This document shows, piece after piece, positions 1 to 10,790 of a DNA stretch of 64,000 nt. Within the stretch, counting starts at the first letter, position 1. Each line of letters starts with the position of its first letter. This DNA comes from Ziziphus jujuba. Lineage: Eukaryota; Streptophyta; Magnoliopsida; Rosales; Rhamnaceae. The translations under genes and the position numbers were made by a program. The stretch covers positions 20,904,001 through 20,968,000 of the forward strand of contig NC_083379.1 of NCBI RefSeq assembly GCF_031755915.1. Direction: 5' to 3'. The notes below the pieces were generated by a model that worked only from the letters and a program-made list of their open reading frames with translations, ran no database searches and had not been told where the DNA came from.

Positions 1-565
1 TGTATGGCTTAAAACAGGCTCCACTTGCATGATTTGATAAGCTCTTTAAAAGTTTAATACAACAAGGTTTCTTTGCAGCATGGCCAATCAGTCCTTGTTT
101 ATTTACAATGTTGGTAATCATGTTGTACCCATATTAATATATGTTAATGATGTAATCATTACAAAATTTGATTCAAGAATCATGCAAAAATTTATCCATC
201 GGTTAGGAACTCAATTTGCTCTAAAAAACCTTAGATCCATTCATTATTTTCTAGGCATTGAATTAAAGCCATTTAAATGAGGTCTCATTTTGTCTCAATC
301 AAAATACATAAAAGATCTTCTTAAACATGCACATATGATTTACACTTCATCAAAGAATACACCCATATCTATCAAGCCTAATATTTTATCAGATTCTAAT
401 GAACCTATTGAAGCTGTTGAGTTTTGAAGTATTTTTAGATGCTCTTCAGTACGTGACCTTCACTTGGTTTGATATCCAATATGCAGTAAATCAAGTATGT
501 CAACACTTCCAAAATCCCAAGAAAATTCATCTCATTATTGTGAAATGAATTCTGCATCATCTTCG
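1..565 (+). pseudogene. Old Ty1-copia pol relic, RT part (left half)
   Basis: Broken reverse transcriptase of a Ty1-copia element. The first bases encode YGLKQAP-like residues, and 80-280 encodes a 66-residue open stretch ending FLGIELKPFK. The RT catalytic motif, normally YVDD, reads YVND at about 140-151, so one catalytic aspartate is lost. Stops and shifts follow. The last bases (about 547-565) encode ILHHLR, and this reading continues after 7597 as GTTDHGL, the usual RT/RNase H connection. The relic was therefore split at this point by the copia element starting at 566. Its upstream part lies outside the window. Not functional. Confidence 0.85.
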
Positions 566-1071
566 TGTTGAATTAAATTAATATTTGTGGACTTGGCATA
601 ATCAATTACTCACTTACAGGGCCTATTTATGCCATTAATGGGACTGGCTTATTTTATTATTTTGTAGTAGGGCCCTTGGTCACACACTCTTTATAAGACT
701 CCAGTTGGCCCATTGGACTGGAGGACCAACTCTCTTTATAAGCCCAATGACTTATCCATATTTTTCCTAGTATAATTATATTATCAAATTATTATTATTT
801 TATGTGTGTCAAAATTAATGGATAAGTCTGACTTGCAGAGATTATTTAAAGGGTCTAGGGCAAGCAGATAATGATATACCATACAGTATTTGGAAATTAG
901 GGTTTTCAGAAATCTGAGAGTGGTTTGAGAGTAGTGTGTCCATAGGCACTACTTTACGTTGTTTCTATTTTGCAGGATTAAAGATCTAATTTATCAATGG
1001 CTGCATTTGGAGGTTAGTAATTTATGATCTATGGAATTTATTATGTATATTTAGATCCATAAAATCTAACA
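566..1071 (+). repeat. 5' LTR of copia element
   Basis: Direct repeat of 7101-7597. It begins TGTTG and ends TAACA. It carries a 9-bp extra stretch near its start relative to the 3' LTR. A TATA-like TATTTAAAG lies at 843-851, a plausible promoter. A short ATG-initiated stretch at 997-1012 (Met-Ala-Ala-Phe-Gly) ends at a GT dinucleotide that looks like a splice donor; see the predicted intron. Confidence 0.95.
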
Positions 1072-1073
1072 AT

Positions 1074-1085
1074 TGGTATCAGAGC
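1074..1085 (+). other. Primer binding site (initiator tRNA-Met type)
   Basis: TGGTATCAGAGC lies two bases after the LTR end. It is the standard complement of the 3' end of plant initiator tRNA-Met, used to prime minus-strand DNA synthesis. Confidence 0.95.
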
Positions 1086-1694
1086 ACATGGTTAATATGC
1101 ATAGTAAATTTCTTTGTAGTTTATCGCAGTTAGCATGTGAATATTGATCTGTGTTTTGGCCATTATTATCAGTGTTCTAGATATATATATATACGTTGCT
1201 TTACATAAATTTTTCTTTTCTTTTCTTTTCTTGAATTGTGTACATATGTAAATTTTGAGATTCAAGATTATGTATTCTATTAAACATATTTACGTATATA
1301 TATATATATACTCATGGTCGATTTTTGTTTGTTCTAAAAAAAAAATAATAATAATAATAATAAAATTAAAAAAAAAAAAACTGGGTTTTCGGCCATTGAA
1401 TTTCACATGCTAATTTTCTGGGTTTTGGACCAAATTGATTTGGGGAAAAAGTTTCCCAAGAGTACACGAAACAAACGGCACCAATTTTGCCTAAAATTTG
1501 CTGGAATTTCTTGTGTTTCATGGGTGTTTGTTTGTGTTTTTGCCGAATATAAACCTTGCTTGGATGTTTATTTTGGGTTGATTTTTAATCAAATTTATTT
1601 GTGGGAAACGTTGCCCAAGGGAAGACGAAACTAACGCCGCCGGTATTGTCGGAAACGGTGGCCGGAACGGTAAGTTATGGCCGGGTCAGACTAG

Positions 1695-1744
1695 CGGGTC
1701 GCGTGACCCGTTTGGACTGGAACCGGGTCACCCGTGACCCGGTT
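1695..1744 (+). other. Two GC-rich hairpins in the copia leader
   Basis: 1695-1710 is CGGGTC-GCGT-GACCCG, a 6-bp stem. 1721-1744 is a perfect 10-bp stem, AACCGGGTCA and TGACCCGGTT, around the loop CCCG. The two share the GGGTC/GACCC core. They stand out in an AT-rich leader and could form RNA structure in the genomic transcript (packaging or dimerisation), though no function is shown. Confidence 0.7.
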
Positions 1745-2436
1745 AGGTGAAGAAGAAGAGACAAACGACGTGTCGTTTTGGGTGACTGCTGACGTCAGCA
1801 GGCCAAAAAAAAAAAAAAACTTTTTTTTATTGATTTATTTGTTGTTTATTTATTAATTAATTTTTCAATTGTTCAATTTATTATTTATTGTTTATTTATT
1901 TGTTTAATTATCACATTCTAATTTTATTAAATTAAATTAAATATTTGTGGTTGGAAAATTGGATTGTGTGAGCTTACCCAAAGAGGCTTTGTGCCTAGTT
2001 GGTATAGTAGTGTGGGATTTTAGGTACTCACCTGTCGTGAGACTTATTTTATCTGCATTATGTGTACCAATGTAATGTATATTGGCATAGTGGATGGGAT
2101 GTTTTATATTTGCCTATTTCATGAAATTGCCAATATGTTATTTTTCTCCCACTTATTAACCAGGGTCTATACGGGCAATTAAGCTACCTGTCGGTAGTTT
2201 TAGTTGCTTTGTATGACGCCTGGAATGACAGTGGAAGTTAATTAAATGCCATGTATAGCAGGTTCTGAGTTGCCTTGTCGGTGATTCAGTTCAATGCATT
2301 TGATTATGGTTATTTGGTTGACTGTCCCTGGCCCGCGTAAGGGTATCTTTAGTGCTACAAAGACCCTAAGCGATATTTATGTTTGTGTTTTTGTGTTGAG
2401 GGGTTGGAAAATAGTAATTGAATTGTCTTAAATTTT

Positions 2437-3246
2437 TTGAATGTCTTGTTGTTTACTATTTTTACAGCTAGTAGCACCCCAAATCTTATGCCCATGACTG
2501 CCATGATGAAATTGGATGGGACAAATTATCAGAAATGGAAGAAAACCTTAGTTATGAATTTGACTTTCATGAAATTGGATTTGGCTTTGGAGATAGATCC
2601 ACCAGAGATACCGACTGATGAGAGTACTGCAGCAGCTAAGAAACTTTATGAGGATTGGAAACACTCTAATAAGTGCTGTATGATGATGATGGAGAATTAT
2701 ATGGATGAGGCCATATATGCTAGTATTCCTAAAGTGGATACTGCAAAGGGACTTCTTGAGGAGATAGGAAAGAAGTTTATCAAGTTTGATATGAATGAGA
2801 AGCATCATTATTTGGACCTATTGAATAATACCAAGTATGATGGTATTAAAGGAGTAAGGGACCATATTATGCTACTTTCTTCCTATTATAATAAGCTGAA
2901 GGATCTTAAGATGGACATTGGAAAGGAGTTCTTGACCTATTCTATAATGAGGAGTCTTCCATCACAGTTTGATAATATAAGGTCGAGTTTGAATACTAAG
3001 AAAAAAGGTTGTAGTTTGGAGGAATTGACTACTATCCTTGTTAAGGAAGAGGATGATATTAAATTAAGTAAGTCTAGGTCTGTTGCTATGGTTTCACATC
3101 AGGTAGATAAGTCCAAGAAGTTTTTCCAAAAGAAGGGACAAAGATTTAAGCCAGGACAAGGTTTCAAGCCTGGGCAGGGTTTTAACCCCAATAGGAAGAA
3201 GTTTTCTGGTATGAAGCCTAAAGGGCCGAGGGATGGTGGTTTTTAG
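2437..3246 (+). pseudogene. copia Gag (UBN2-type), ended by an in-frame TAG
   Basis: Capsid protein of the copia element, 269 codons from the ATG at 2437; real translation may start in the LTR through the predicted intron or at a downstream Met. The core KLDGTNYQKWK is the usual copia Gag N-terminal motif (tryptophan replacing the common SW). The C-terminus is basic, with GQGFKPGQGF-like repeats. A TAG at 3244-3246 stops it just before an in-frame zinc knuckle, CGYC-x4-H-x4-C (about 3281-3322), which is followed in the same frame by protease. The knuckle belongs to this Gag, so the TAG is probably a mutation, although regulated readthrough cannot be excluded. Confidence 0.85.
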
Positions 3247-5397
3247 ATTAGAGAAAGGAAAGAGTACTTCAATGGAAGGTGTGGATACTGCAATAAAGTT
3301 GGGCACAAGAAGATAGACTGTTGGACCTTAAAGGGAAAGCAAGAGAAAAAAGGTAATATTTTAATGATTGAGACCAATATTATCGATGTGCCTATGAATT
3401 CTTGGTGGTTAGATACTGGAGCTACAATTCATGTTACTAATACTTTGCAGGGGATGATAAGCCGAAGGGGCCCAACCAATCTTGAGCAGCATGTTTATAT
3501 GGGAGATAGCTCAAGAGTGAAGGTGGACATTGTGGGAACAATCAAGTTGAAGCTTGCCACTGGATATGTTTTGGAGTTGCAAGAAGTTTCTTATGTACCT
3601 TCAATAAGAAGAAACTTGTTATCTATTTCTGTTTTGGATAGTCAAGGTTATAGTTTTTTGTTTGGAAATAACAAAGTTGAATTATTTAAGGATGGTAAAG
3701 TTATTGGTTTTGGAACTTTATGTGGCAATTTATATAAGCTTGATTTATTTAATAATGGTCTCAATTTCTCTGTTAATTCTATTGTTGCTTCCAAACGCCC
3801 AAGAGTTAATGACAATTCCTCAATGTTATGGCATAAACGTTTGGGACATATTTCTAGGCACAGAATGGAAAGGTTAGTGAAGGATGGGATACTTCCTAAT
3901 CTTGATTTCTCTGATCTGTTGACTTGTGTTGAATGTGTGAAAGGGAAGTTAACTGCCAAGGTAAGAAAGGATAAGTTAGCTAGGTGTGGAGATGTTTTGG
4001 AGTTAATCCACACTGACCTATGTGGACCTTTTACACCAACTGCTTTGGGTGGTTATAGATATTTTATTACCTTCATTGACGATTACTCTCGTTATGGACA
4101 TGTTGAGCTTATTCGTGAGAAGTCAGATTCTTTAGTTGCCTTTAAAGAGTTTAAGGTAAAGATGGAGCTTCAAAAGAATAAGAAAATAAAAGTTGTAAGG
4201 TCTGATAGAGGTGGTGAGTTTTATGGTAGATATGATGAGACTGGAAGGAACCCAGGGCCTTTTGCTATTTATTTGCGTGAGTGTGGCATTGATGCGCAAT
4301 ATACGATGCCTGGTACACCTCAGCAAAATGGCATAGCTGAGAGAATGAATAGAACTTTGTTGGATATGGTGCTGTCTATGTTGGCAAATTCTAGGTTGCC
4401 AGATTATTTGTGGGGAGAGGCTTTAAGGACGGCGGCTTATATTTTGTATCAAGTTCCAAGTAAGTCCGTTCCTAAGACACCTTTTGAGTTGTGGTCAGGA
4501 AGAAAGCCTAATTTGCACCATTTTCGAATATGGGGTTGCAAAGCTGAAGTAAGGATTTATAATCCCCAAATTAAGAAGTTGGATCCTAAAACCATTAGTG
4601 GATATTTTGTTGGCTATTGTATAGAATCTAGGGGTTCAAGATTCTTTTGTCCTTTTCACACCACCAGGATCGTGGAATCAGACAGGGCCATTTATTTTGA
4701 AGATGATTTTGGGTTTGGTGATAGTAATGGTCCAAGGGAATCTCAATTTAGAGAAGAAAGTGTTTTCATTCCCAGTATAGTTGTTCCTAATAGAGATATT
4801 GTTGATCCAGTAGTTGATGAACCAGTAGTTGGTCAGAATGAACTCATTGTTGAAGAGCAGGATATTCCAGCTATTGCAGACGCTGATGTACCCTTGAGGA
4901 GGTCACAAAGGACTAGGAGATCAGCTATTCCTGATGACTATGAGGTTTACTTGCAGGAGCATGAGTTTGACATAAGTGATAATTCAGATCCAGTCACTTA
5001 TGAGGAAGCCATAAGCAGTTCAAATTCAAATTTTTGGTTGGATGCAATGGAAGATGAAATGAAATCCATGGCATCAAATGGAGTTTGGGATTTGGTTGAG
5101 TTACCAGAGGGTAGCAAGCCTATTGGGTGTAAATGGGTCTTTAAGACTAAAAAGGACTCCAATGGTCAAGTGGAGAGGTATAAGGCTAGACTTGTAGCTA
5201 AAGGGTTTTGCCAGAAGGAAGGAATTGATTATACAGAGACTTTCTCTCCTGTATCCACAAAGGATTCTTTTAGAATCATTATGGCGATTGTGGCGCATTA
5301 TGATCTGGAGTTGCATCAGATGGATGTCAGAACTGCTTTTCTGAATGGTGATTTATATGAGGATGTATATATGGTTCAACCAGTTGGTTTCCAATAA
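3247..5397 (+). pseudogene. copia zinc knuckle, protease, integrase and start of RT
   Basis: In the same frame as Gag; open from 3247 and with its first ATG at 3364. Order: Gag zinc knuckle; aspartic protease with WWLDTGA (DTG at 3412-3420); integrase HHCC zinc finger (HKRLGH...CVECVKGK) at about 3831-3950; DDE core with [16 protein letters not shown] and [10 protein letters not shown]; a long acidic linker with RRSQRTRR; and RT start with [21 protein letters not shown] and [17 protein letters not shown]. It ends at TAA (5395-5397) inside RT, where the family normally continues into EGNGNLVCK-type sequence. All catalytic residues up to the stop are present. The stop separates it from the RT catalytic YIDD. 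Confidence 0.9.
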
Positions 5398-6180
5398 ACG
5401 GGGAATGGTAATTTGGTTTGTAAGATTAAGAAATCTATTTATGGTCTTAAGCAAGCTTCAAGACAATGGTATCTTAAGTTTGATGAGGTTGTCACCCAAA
5501 ATAGCTTTAAGGAGAATGTCGTTGATAGATGCATATATATGAAGGTCAGTGGGAGCAGTTTTATATTTCTGGTGTTGTATATTGATGACATACTGTTGGC
5601 TACTAATGACACTGACCTATTAGCTGAGACAAAGCAGATGTTGTGCAACCATTTTGATATGAAAGATCTTGGTGAGGCTTCTTTTGTTTTGGGCATCAAG
5701 ATTGTTCGAGATAGGACTAATTATGTAGTGCAATTGTCTCAGAGAGCTTATATTGATAGAATCCTTAAGAGATTTGATATGCATAATTGTTCTCCTGGAA
5801 GTGTACCGGTTACGAAAGGTGAAAAGTTTTCTAAAGATCAGTGTCCCAAGAATGATAGAGAAAGGATGGCGATGAAAAATGTTCGCTATTCTTCAGCAGT
5901 AGGTAGTTTGATATATGCTCAAGTATGTACACGGCCTGATATAGCTTTTGCTGTGGGTGTGCTTGGTAGATTTATGAGCAATCTTGGTCCTATTCATAAC
6001 CAAGCAGTTAAAAAGGTCTTTAGGTCTCTTCAGGGTACTAAAGATCATATGTTGACATATCGTCGCACCAACTCTCTTGAAGTAGTGGGTTATAGTGATG
6101 CAGACTATAAAGGTTGTGTGGATGATAAGAAATCTACCACTGGTTATATATTTATCATGGCAGGAGGTGCTGTGTCTTAG
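5398..6180 (+). pseudogene. copia RT catalytic part and RNase H start
   Basis: Continues the pol frame after the TAA at 5395-5397. It reads KKSIYGLKQASRQWY, then the RT active site LYIDDILLA at about 5575-5600, the connection LSQRAYIDRILKRF, and RNase H from GYSDADYKGCVDDKKSTTGY. It ends at TAG (6178-6180), where the family has Trp (usual SWRSKKQ), so this is a TGG to TAG change. An ATG at 5413 is available, but independent translation is unlikely. Catalytic residues of RT and the first RNase H Asp are intact. Confidence 0.9.
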
Positions 6181-6555
6181 CGGAGTGCCAAGCAGTCAGT
6201 GACAGCATCCTCGACTATGGAGACAGAATATGTGGCGTGTTATGAGGCTACCCGTCATGCAGTTTGGCTACGGAATTTTATCCGTGATTTAGGAGTAGTT
6301 GACTCCATTGAGAAGCCTAGTATGATGTATTGTGATAATACTGCAGCGGTGTCTTTCTCCAATAATTTAAAAGGTACTCCTGGTGCGAAGTACATTGATG
6401 TGAAATATTTTGTGGTAAAGGAGAAAGTTGAAGAGGGCCTCATTACTGTTGTTCACACGCCGACTTATAGCATGGTGGCAGATCCACTGACCAAAGCTTT
6501 ACCGGTAGGCATATTTGAGGAGCATGTGTCCCGTATGAGATTGTTAGGCAGTTGA
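6181..6555 (+). pseudogene. copia RNase H C-terminal part
   Basis: Still in the gag-pol frame. Reads RSAKQSVTASSTMETEYVAC (catalytic Glu in the METEY motif), RHAVWLRNFI, CDNTAAVSFSNN (catalytic Asp) and the end motif VADPLTKALPVGIFEEHVSRM before TGA at 6553-6555. Length and motifs are normal for a copia RNase H end. With the two preceding pieces it shows that only point stops, not frameshifts, interrupt this polyprotein. Confidence 0.9.
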
Positions 6556-6771
6556 GACTGCTGTGGGTCAGTGGGAGTTTGTTATGTTTCCTGTAGTAAT
6601 ATCCATGTTGAGTATTATTTATTTCTTTGAATATTTTAATACATTGATGTATGTGGATCATTATTTATTTATGAGATGATTGATTACACATATTATTGCT
6701 CCTTATATTTATAGGCCTGTTGAGACTATTAGTCTATGTATATGTGTATGTTGATCCACAAGTGCCATGGT

Positions 6772-7045
6772 GAATCCCTACTATCTAGTTTGGGTATATT
6801 GTTGTATCCTGTCGATACGCAATGTGGTTGAATGAAATGGTTTTGTGTGTTGGGAGATTGCACATGGTTTGGTAAATCTCTACTACCTAGACTGAGTTTA
6901 TGGCATGCAAAGTACTTGGTTGAAATGGTATAATGTTTTGGGAGATTTACTGAGAGAATCTCTACTGCCTAGTCTAGTATATTGTTGTGCCCTGTCGGTA
7001 TACTATATATTTGGATGAAATGGCATTATGGTTCGGGAGATTCTA
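6772..7045 (+). repeat. Three diverged tandem repeats between pol and the 3' LTR
   Basis: Units of about 82-103 bp start near 6772, 6874 and 6956. Each opens with AATC(C/T)CTACT(A/G)(T/C)CTAG, passes a TTG(G/A)(A/T)TGAAATGG-like stretch and closes with GGGAGATT. The second unit is shorter. They lie in the 3' untranslated part of the element. Confidence 0.7.
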
Positions 7046-7089
7046 TAGTAAGTGAGTTTGGATTTTATATGATAATGATTATGCAGTCC

Positions 7090-7100
7090 AAGTGGGAGAA
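7090..7100 (+). other. Polypurine tract
   Basis: AAGTGGGAGAA directly before the 3' LTR. This is the standard copia plus-strand primer. Confidence 0.9.
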
Positions 7101-7597
7101 TGTTGAATATTTGTGGACTTGGCATAATCAATTACTCACTTACAGGGCCTATTTATGCCATTAATGGGACTGGCTTATTTTATTATTTTGTAGTAGGGCC
7201 CTTGGTCACACACTCTCTATAAGACTCCAGTTGGCCCATTGGACTGGAGGACCAACTCTCTTTATAAGCCCAATGACTTATCCATATTTTTCCTAGTATA
7301 ATTATATTATCAAATTATTATTATTTTATGTGTGTCAAAATTCATGGATAAGTCTGACTTGCAGAGACTATTTAAAGGGTCTAGGGCAAGCAGATAATGA
7401 TATACCATATAGTATTTGGAAATTAGGATTTTCAGAAATCTGAGAGTGGTTTGAGAGTAGTGTGTCCATAGGCACTACTTTACGTTGTTTCTATTTTGCA
7501 GGATTAAAGATCTAATTTATCAATGGCTGCGTTTGGAGGTTAGTAATTTATGATCTATGGAATTTATTATGTATATTTAGATCCATAAAATCTAACA
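7101..7597 (+). repeat. 3' LTR of copia element
   Basis: Starts TGTTG and ends CTAACA. By eye it differs from the 5' LTR by six substitutions and a 9-bp deletion, about 98.8% identity. The LTR-encoded ATG and GT donor are conserved; the Ala codon is GCG instead of GCA. The target duplication CTTCG follows at 7598. Confidence 0.95.
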
Positions 7598-8170
7598 CTT
7601 CGTGGAACTACGGATCATGGCTTATGATTTTTAGCACAGATCTCCTCCACTCTAATTGGCTATTCTGATACCTAGGTGCCAACTGTATCTGTTGGTCCTC
7701 TAAGAAGCAATCCACTATCTCTCAATCAAGTGTTGAATCGGAGAATCAAGCCATGGCAGCTATCGAAAAAACTTATGCGACTCTCGTATATCCCTTAAGA
7801 CATTGGTTTCTCCTACACTAAACCAATTCTGTTACTATGTTACAATATTAATGAACCCATTCAGTTATTGTGGTACAATATTAATGCACTCTATATGATT
7901 ATTAATTCTGTTTTCCATAAGAGAACCAAGCATATTGCTTTAGACTACTATTTCGTTCGAGAAAAATTGCAGATGGCGCATTGTTTACGAGTTACTTACC
8001 TTCCAACCAGCAAGTTGCCGATATTTTCACTTACCACTCTCATATCAATTATTTTCTCAGTTTTGGTTCAAGCTAGGAGTTCATCCTATCCCACTTACCA
8101 GCTTGAAGGGGCTGATAATGTACATAATAAGTCATGTCTTAATACGGCTCATTATAGAGTGAAAAGTTAA
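7598..8170 (+). pseudogene. Old Ty1-copia pol relic, RNase H part (right half)
   Basis: Continuation of the relic at 1-565, reading RGTTDHGL directly after the target duplication. Recognisable RNase H pieces follow: a degenerate GYSD motif, SKKQSTISQSSVESENQAMA and, near 7905-8040, VFHKRTKHIALDYYFVREKLQ with a degenerate LADIFTK end. Frameshifts and stops are frequent, so it is older than the inserted element. A 3' LTR for this relic is expected downstream but I could not define one. Confidence 0.8.
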
Positions 8171-10790
8171 CAAAGTTTGCCATGTGAGCCAAAGAGAAAT
8201 CAAGAACAAATTTGTTACTAACAGATCATTCCAAGGATGAGTTTAGAATAGATATACTTCTAAAAGTATTAGTTGCTTGTAAAGCTATATCAACAGGGTT
8301 GCAATAAGATAGAGACTTCTAGCTAGATAAGATGTCTAGTCATTGCTCTCTAATTTGTTATTCCTTTCAATTGTCTAAATACATTAGTGTGCAAAATGCT
8401 TGTGTATAATAATATAAAAACAAGCAATAAAAAAGTGTTTTTATAGTAAAAAATAATGTAGTGTCACAAAACCCTTACTTTATTCAAAATTTTATTTTCA
8501 TCAAAACACATATAAAAATTCATTAATATGGGAAGGCATACGACATACGTACCCAAATGTTTTTTATTCACTGACAATATTCTCCTGTTATATAAACGCG
8601 ATATTATTTCGAGTGAGGAGTAAATCATTGGAACAAACAGACGGAGAGGACCAAAAATAAAATAGAATAAAGTAAAAGATACAATAAAATGTAACCAAAG
8701 TAAATATGTTGTAAAAGATAAATAGTTGGATACTTTTTCCCAAGATTTAAGATGAATGATTTCCCAATTCTTCTTTTATATAATTTGTTCTTCATCGATA
8801 AACTCTATAGTTAGGCTTTAATTAATTAATTTATTTATTTGGTTCTAAAACTTCAAATACAGAGTAATGTATGTTACATATTTTTGAAAATTTATTGATA
8901 TTGCTGACCTTTTATTATTGAGTTTCCTTATAGTACAAAAATATTACTAAAAAAATTAATGCAGATAGCAACCAAAACTCTACCTTTTCTTTTTCATAAA
9001 AGAAAAGTAGGGGAGTCCCTTTGGAATTGCATCTTGAATTTTTCTGAACTAAAACATTTTAAAATTTAAACTTGTTATTTTACCTCAGTGCCCTTATTTT
9101 GTTAAAGAAAAAAAAAAAAAAACTAATGAACTCTAAGCAGGGGTGTTTGAAACTATAAAAACCAAATTGTAATTTGAGAAAATCTAAGGGTTCTAGAAGA
9201 ATTTTTCTAACAACTTATTATATTTTTCATAAATAAATAAATTTCCCTAAAAATGTATATGGTATTTATTTGAAAGAATAATTCGAAGATCATCTTCTAT
9301 AGCGAATGCTCTTTTGCCACTGGCACTTATAAATTTTGCATTGCCATACCCTCTTCAATATAAATGTTAACGACAATGCCAATTATTTATATTGTCTCTC
9401 CAATTACGTATATCTTATTTAATCATATTACTATGTTAAAACTTTTATCACAATTATACATCATTACTTTTTCTTTACATTTAAAAATTTATTTTCTACC
9501 ATGTTTTATTTATCCACCAACATTTTTTTTTTTCACCTACCACTCTTTTTATTTATTTATTTATTTTTTTTACTATTCTATCTATATATCTACTATACTT
9601 ATAATTTTCCTTTTTCATCTACCACCTTTTTGTTTTTTTCCATCTACCAAATTGTGACGAATTCAATTTATATCGAAATTGACTATATAAAATATTATTT
9701 ATTTTATCATTACCGTTGTTGTTCATATATTAATATATATATATATATATATACACACACATTTTAATGACCGTTGCTTTTCGTTCCTTGAATGGGTAAG
9801 CATATCATCGTTGCTTTTCAATTTGATTTGAAATAAACGGCTTTAAGTTAAAAAATAAAATAAAATAAAATGTAGAAAGGTGTAGGAAATTAAAAAAAAA
9901 AAAAATTGGTGTAATGGGCTGCCAAGTGACAAAGTGTTGAGTTGGATCCCTCTCCCTTTAAAATTTTTTAACAATTAAAAAACTAAAATGAAAAATTATT
10001 ATTTAATAATGTGGATTCTACTGATTTTACTGTAGTGGGTTCTATACAAAAAAAAAAAAATGTCTATAGTATTTTCGATCTTAAATTTAAAACCAAGAAT
10101 GAAATTGGCATTTTCTTGTAATATGCCATTGGACAACACAAAAAACACATGTTATATTTTGGCACTGTCTAAGGCGTCAAGAAATTTACCAAAATGATTA
10201 GCAAATGACAAAATATTAATGTTTAATTGACATATATTTGATTACACATGCCCATTAAAGGATTCATTTACCAATATATAAATTATATTAAATTTTCAAC
10301 CAGTAAAATAAATATAACCTGTAATTTGAGAAGAGCATTTTTATTGGAAATGTGGATCATTATTTATATGACGTAAAAATAAAAAAGGTTTGTTGTTTAT
10401 AGATATAGATGTTTACTTAATAGACACAATCCAAAAATTAATCTCCAAATGGCTTTATCTGAATTGAAATTAATTAATGAAGTCAATTTTTTTTCTTTTA
10501 ACAAAAATAAAATTTTCTTGATAAGAGAATTGATTTTAAAATATTAAGCCAAAATATCCTCTATTTTGCAAATTGTTTCGTTTAAAGGACTATAAAAAAT
10601 AAAAAAATAAAAAAATTGACATTTCCTATTCTCTGTTACCAAATCTGTTAAATTTTGACAGATTCCATCAAAAAAATTAAAAGGTGTTACATATGCAACC
10701 AATAAAATACAATTTTTCATTTTTCTTCTATTTTTTGTATTTATTTTGAGAAAAATTAATCAGAAAGCCCAAAATTGTAAAAATAATGTT
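8171..10790 (+). other. AT-rich intergenic or decayed repeat DNA
   Basis: No coding region or element end is recognisable. Short open stretches here are low-complexity, especially the Phe/Tyr/Leu-rich ones at 9364-9767. An (AT)n run followed by (CA)n lies near 9727-9762. Confidence 0.6.

Larger units (their letters stand above)
1013..2467 (+). other. Predicted intron joining an LTR-encoded start codon to gag
   Basis: The 5' LTR contains ATGGCTGCATTTGGAG at 997-1012 followed by GTTAGTAA, a good plant donor. A pyrimidine-rich stretch ending TTTTTACAG lies at 2450-2467, just before gag. Removing 1013-2467 would join G to CT as an alanine codon and continue in the gag frame (start MAAFG, then ASSTPNLM). 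The frame agreement is exact. The same start-plus-donor is present in the 3' LTR. This is a prediction from sequence only; the alternative is simple initiation at the ATG at 2437 or at downstream ATGs near 2488-2506. The stretch also holds the leader hairpins and poly-A/T runs. Confidence 0.5.
566..7597 (+). mobile_element. Complete Ty1-copia LTR retrotransposon (7.0 kb)
   Basis: A full element with two LTRs (506 and 497 bp) starting TGTTG and ending CTAACA, flanked by the 5-bp target duplication CTTCG (561-565 and 7598-7602). A primer binding site matching initiator tRNA-Met follows the 5' LTR, and a polypurine tract precedes the 3' LTR. The internal order is Gag, protease, integrase, RT, RNase H, which defines copia. 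By eye the LTRs differ by six substitutions and one 9-bp indel, so insertion is recent, within about the last million years at usual plant rates. All of gag-pol is in one frame but carries three stop codons, so this copy is probably not autonomous. Confidence 0.97.

Noticed and set aside
3244..3246. Regulated amber readthrough between Gag and pol in the copia element
   Set aside because: The stop lies upstream of the Gag zinc knuckle and the following bases (ATTAGA) do not fit the known CAR-YYA readthrough context; point mutation is simpler.
9364..9767. Two overlapping open frames rich in Phe, Tyr and Leu
   Set aside because: Low-complexity translation of T-rich DNA; no start context, domain or conservation visible.
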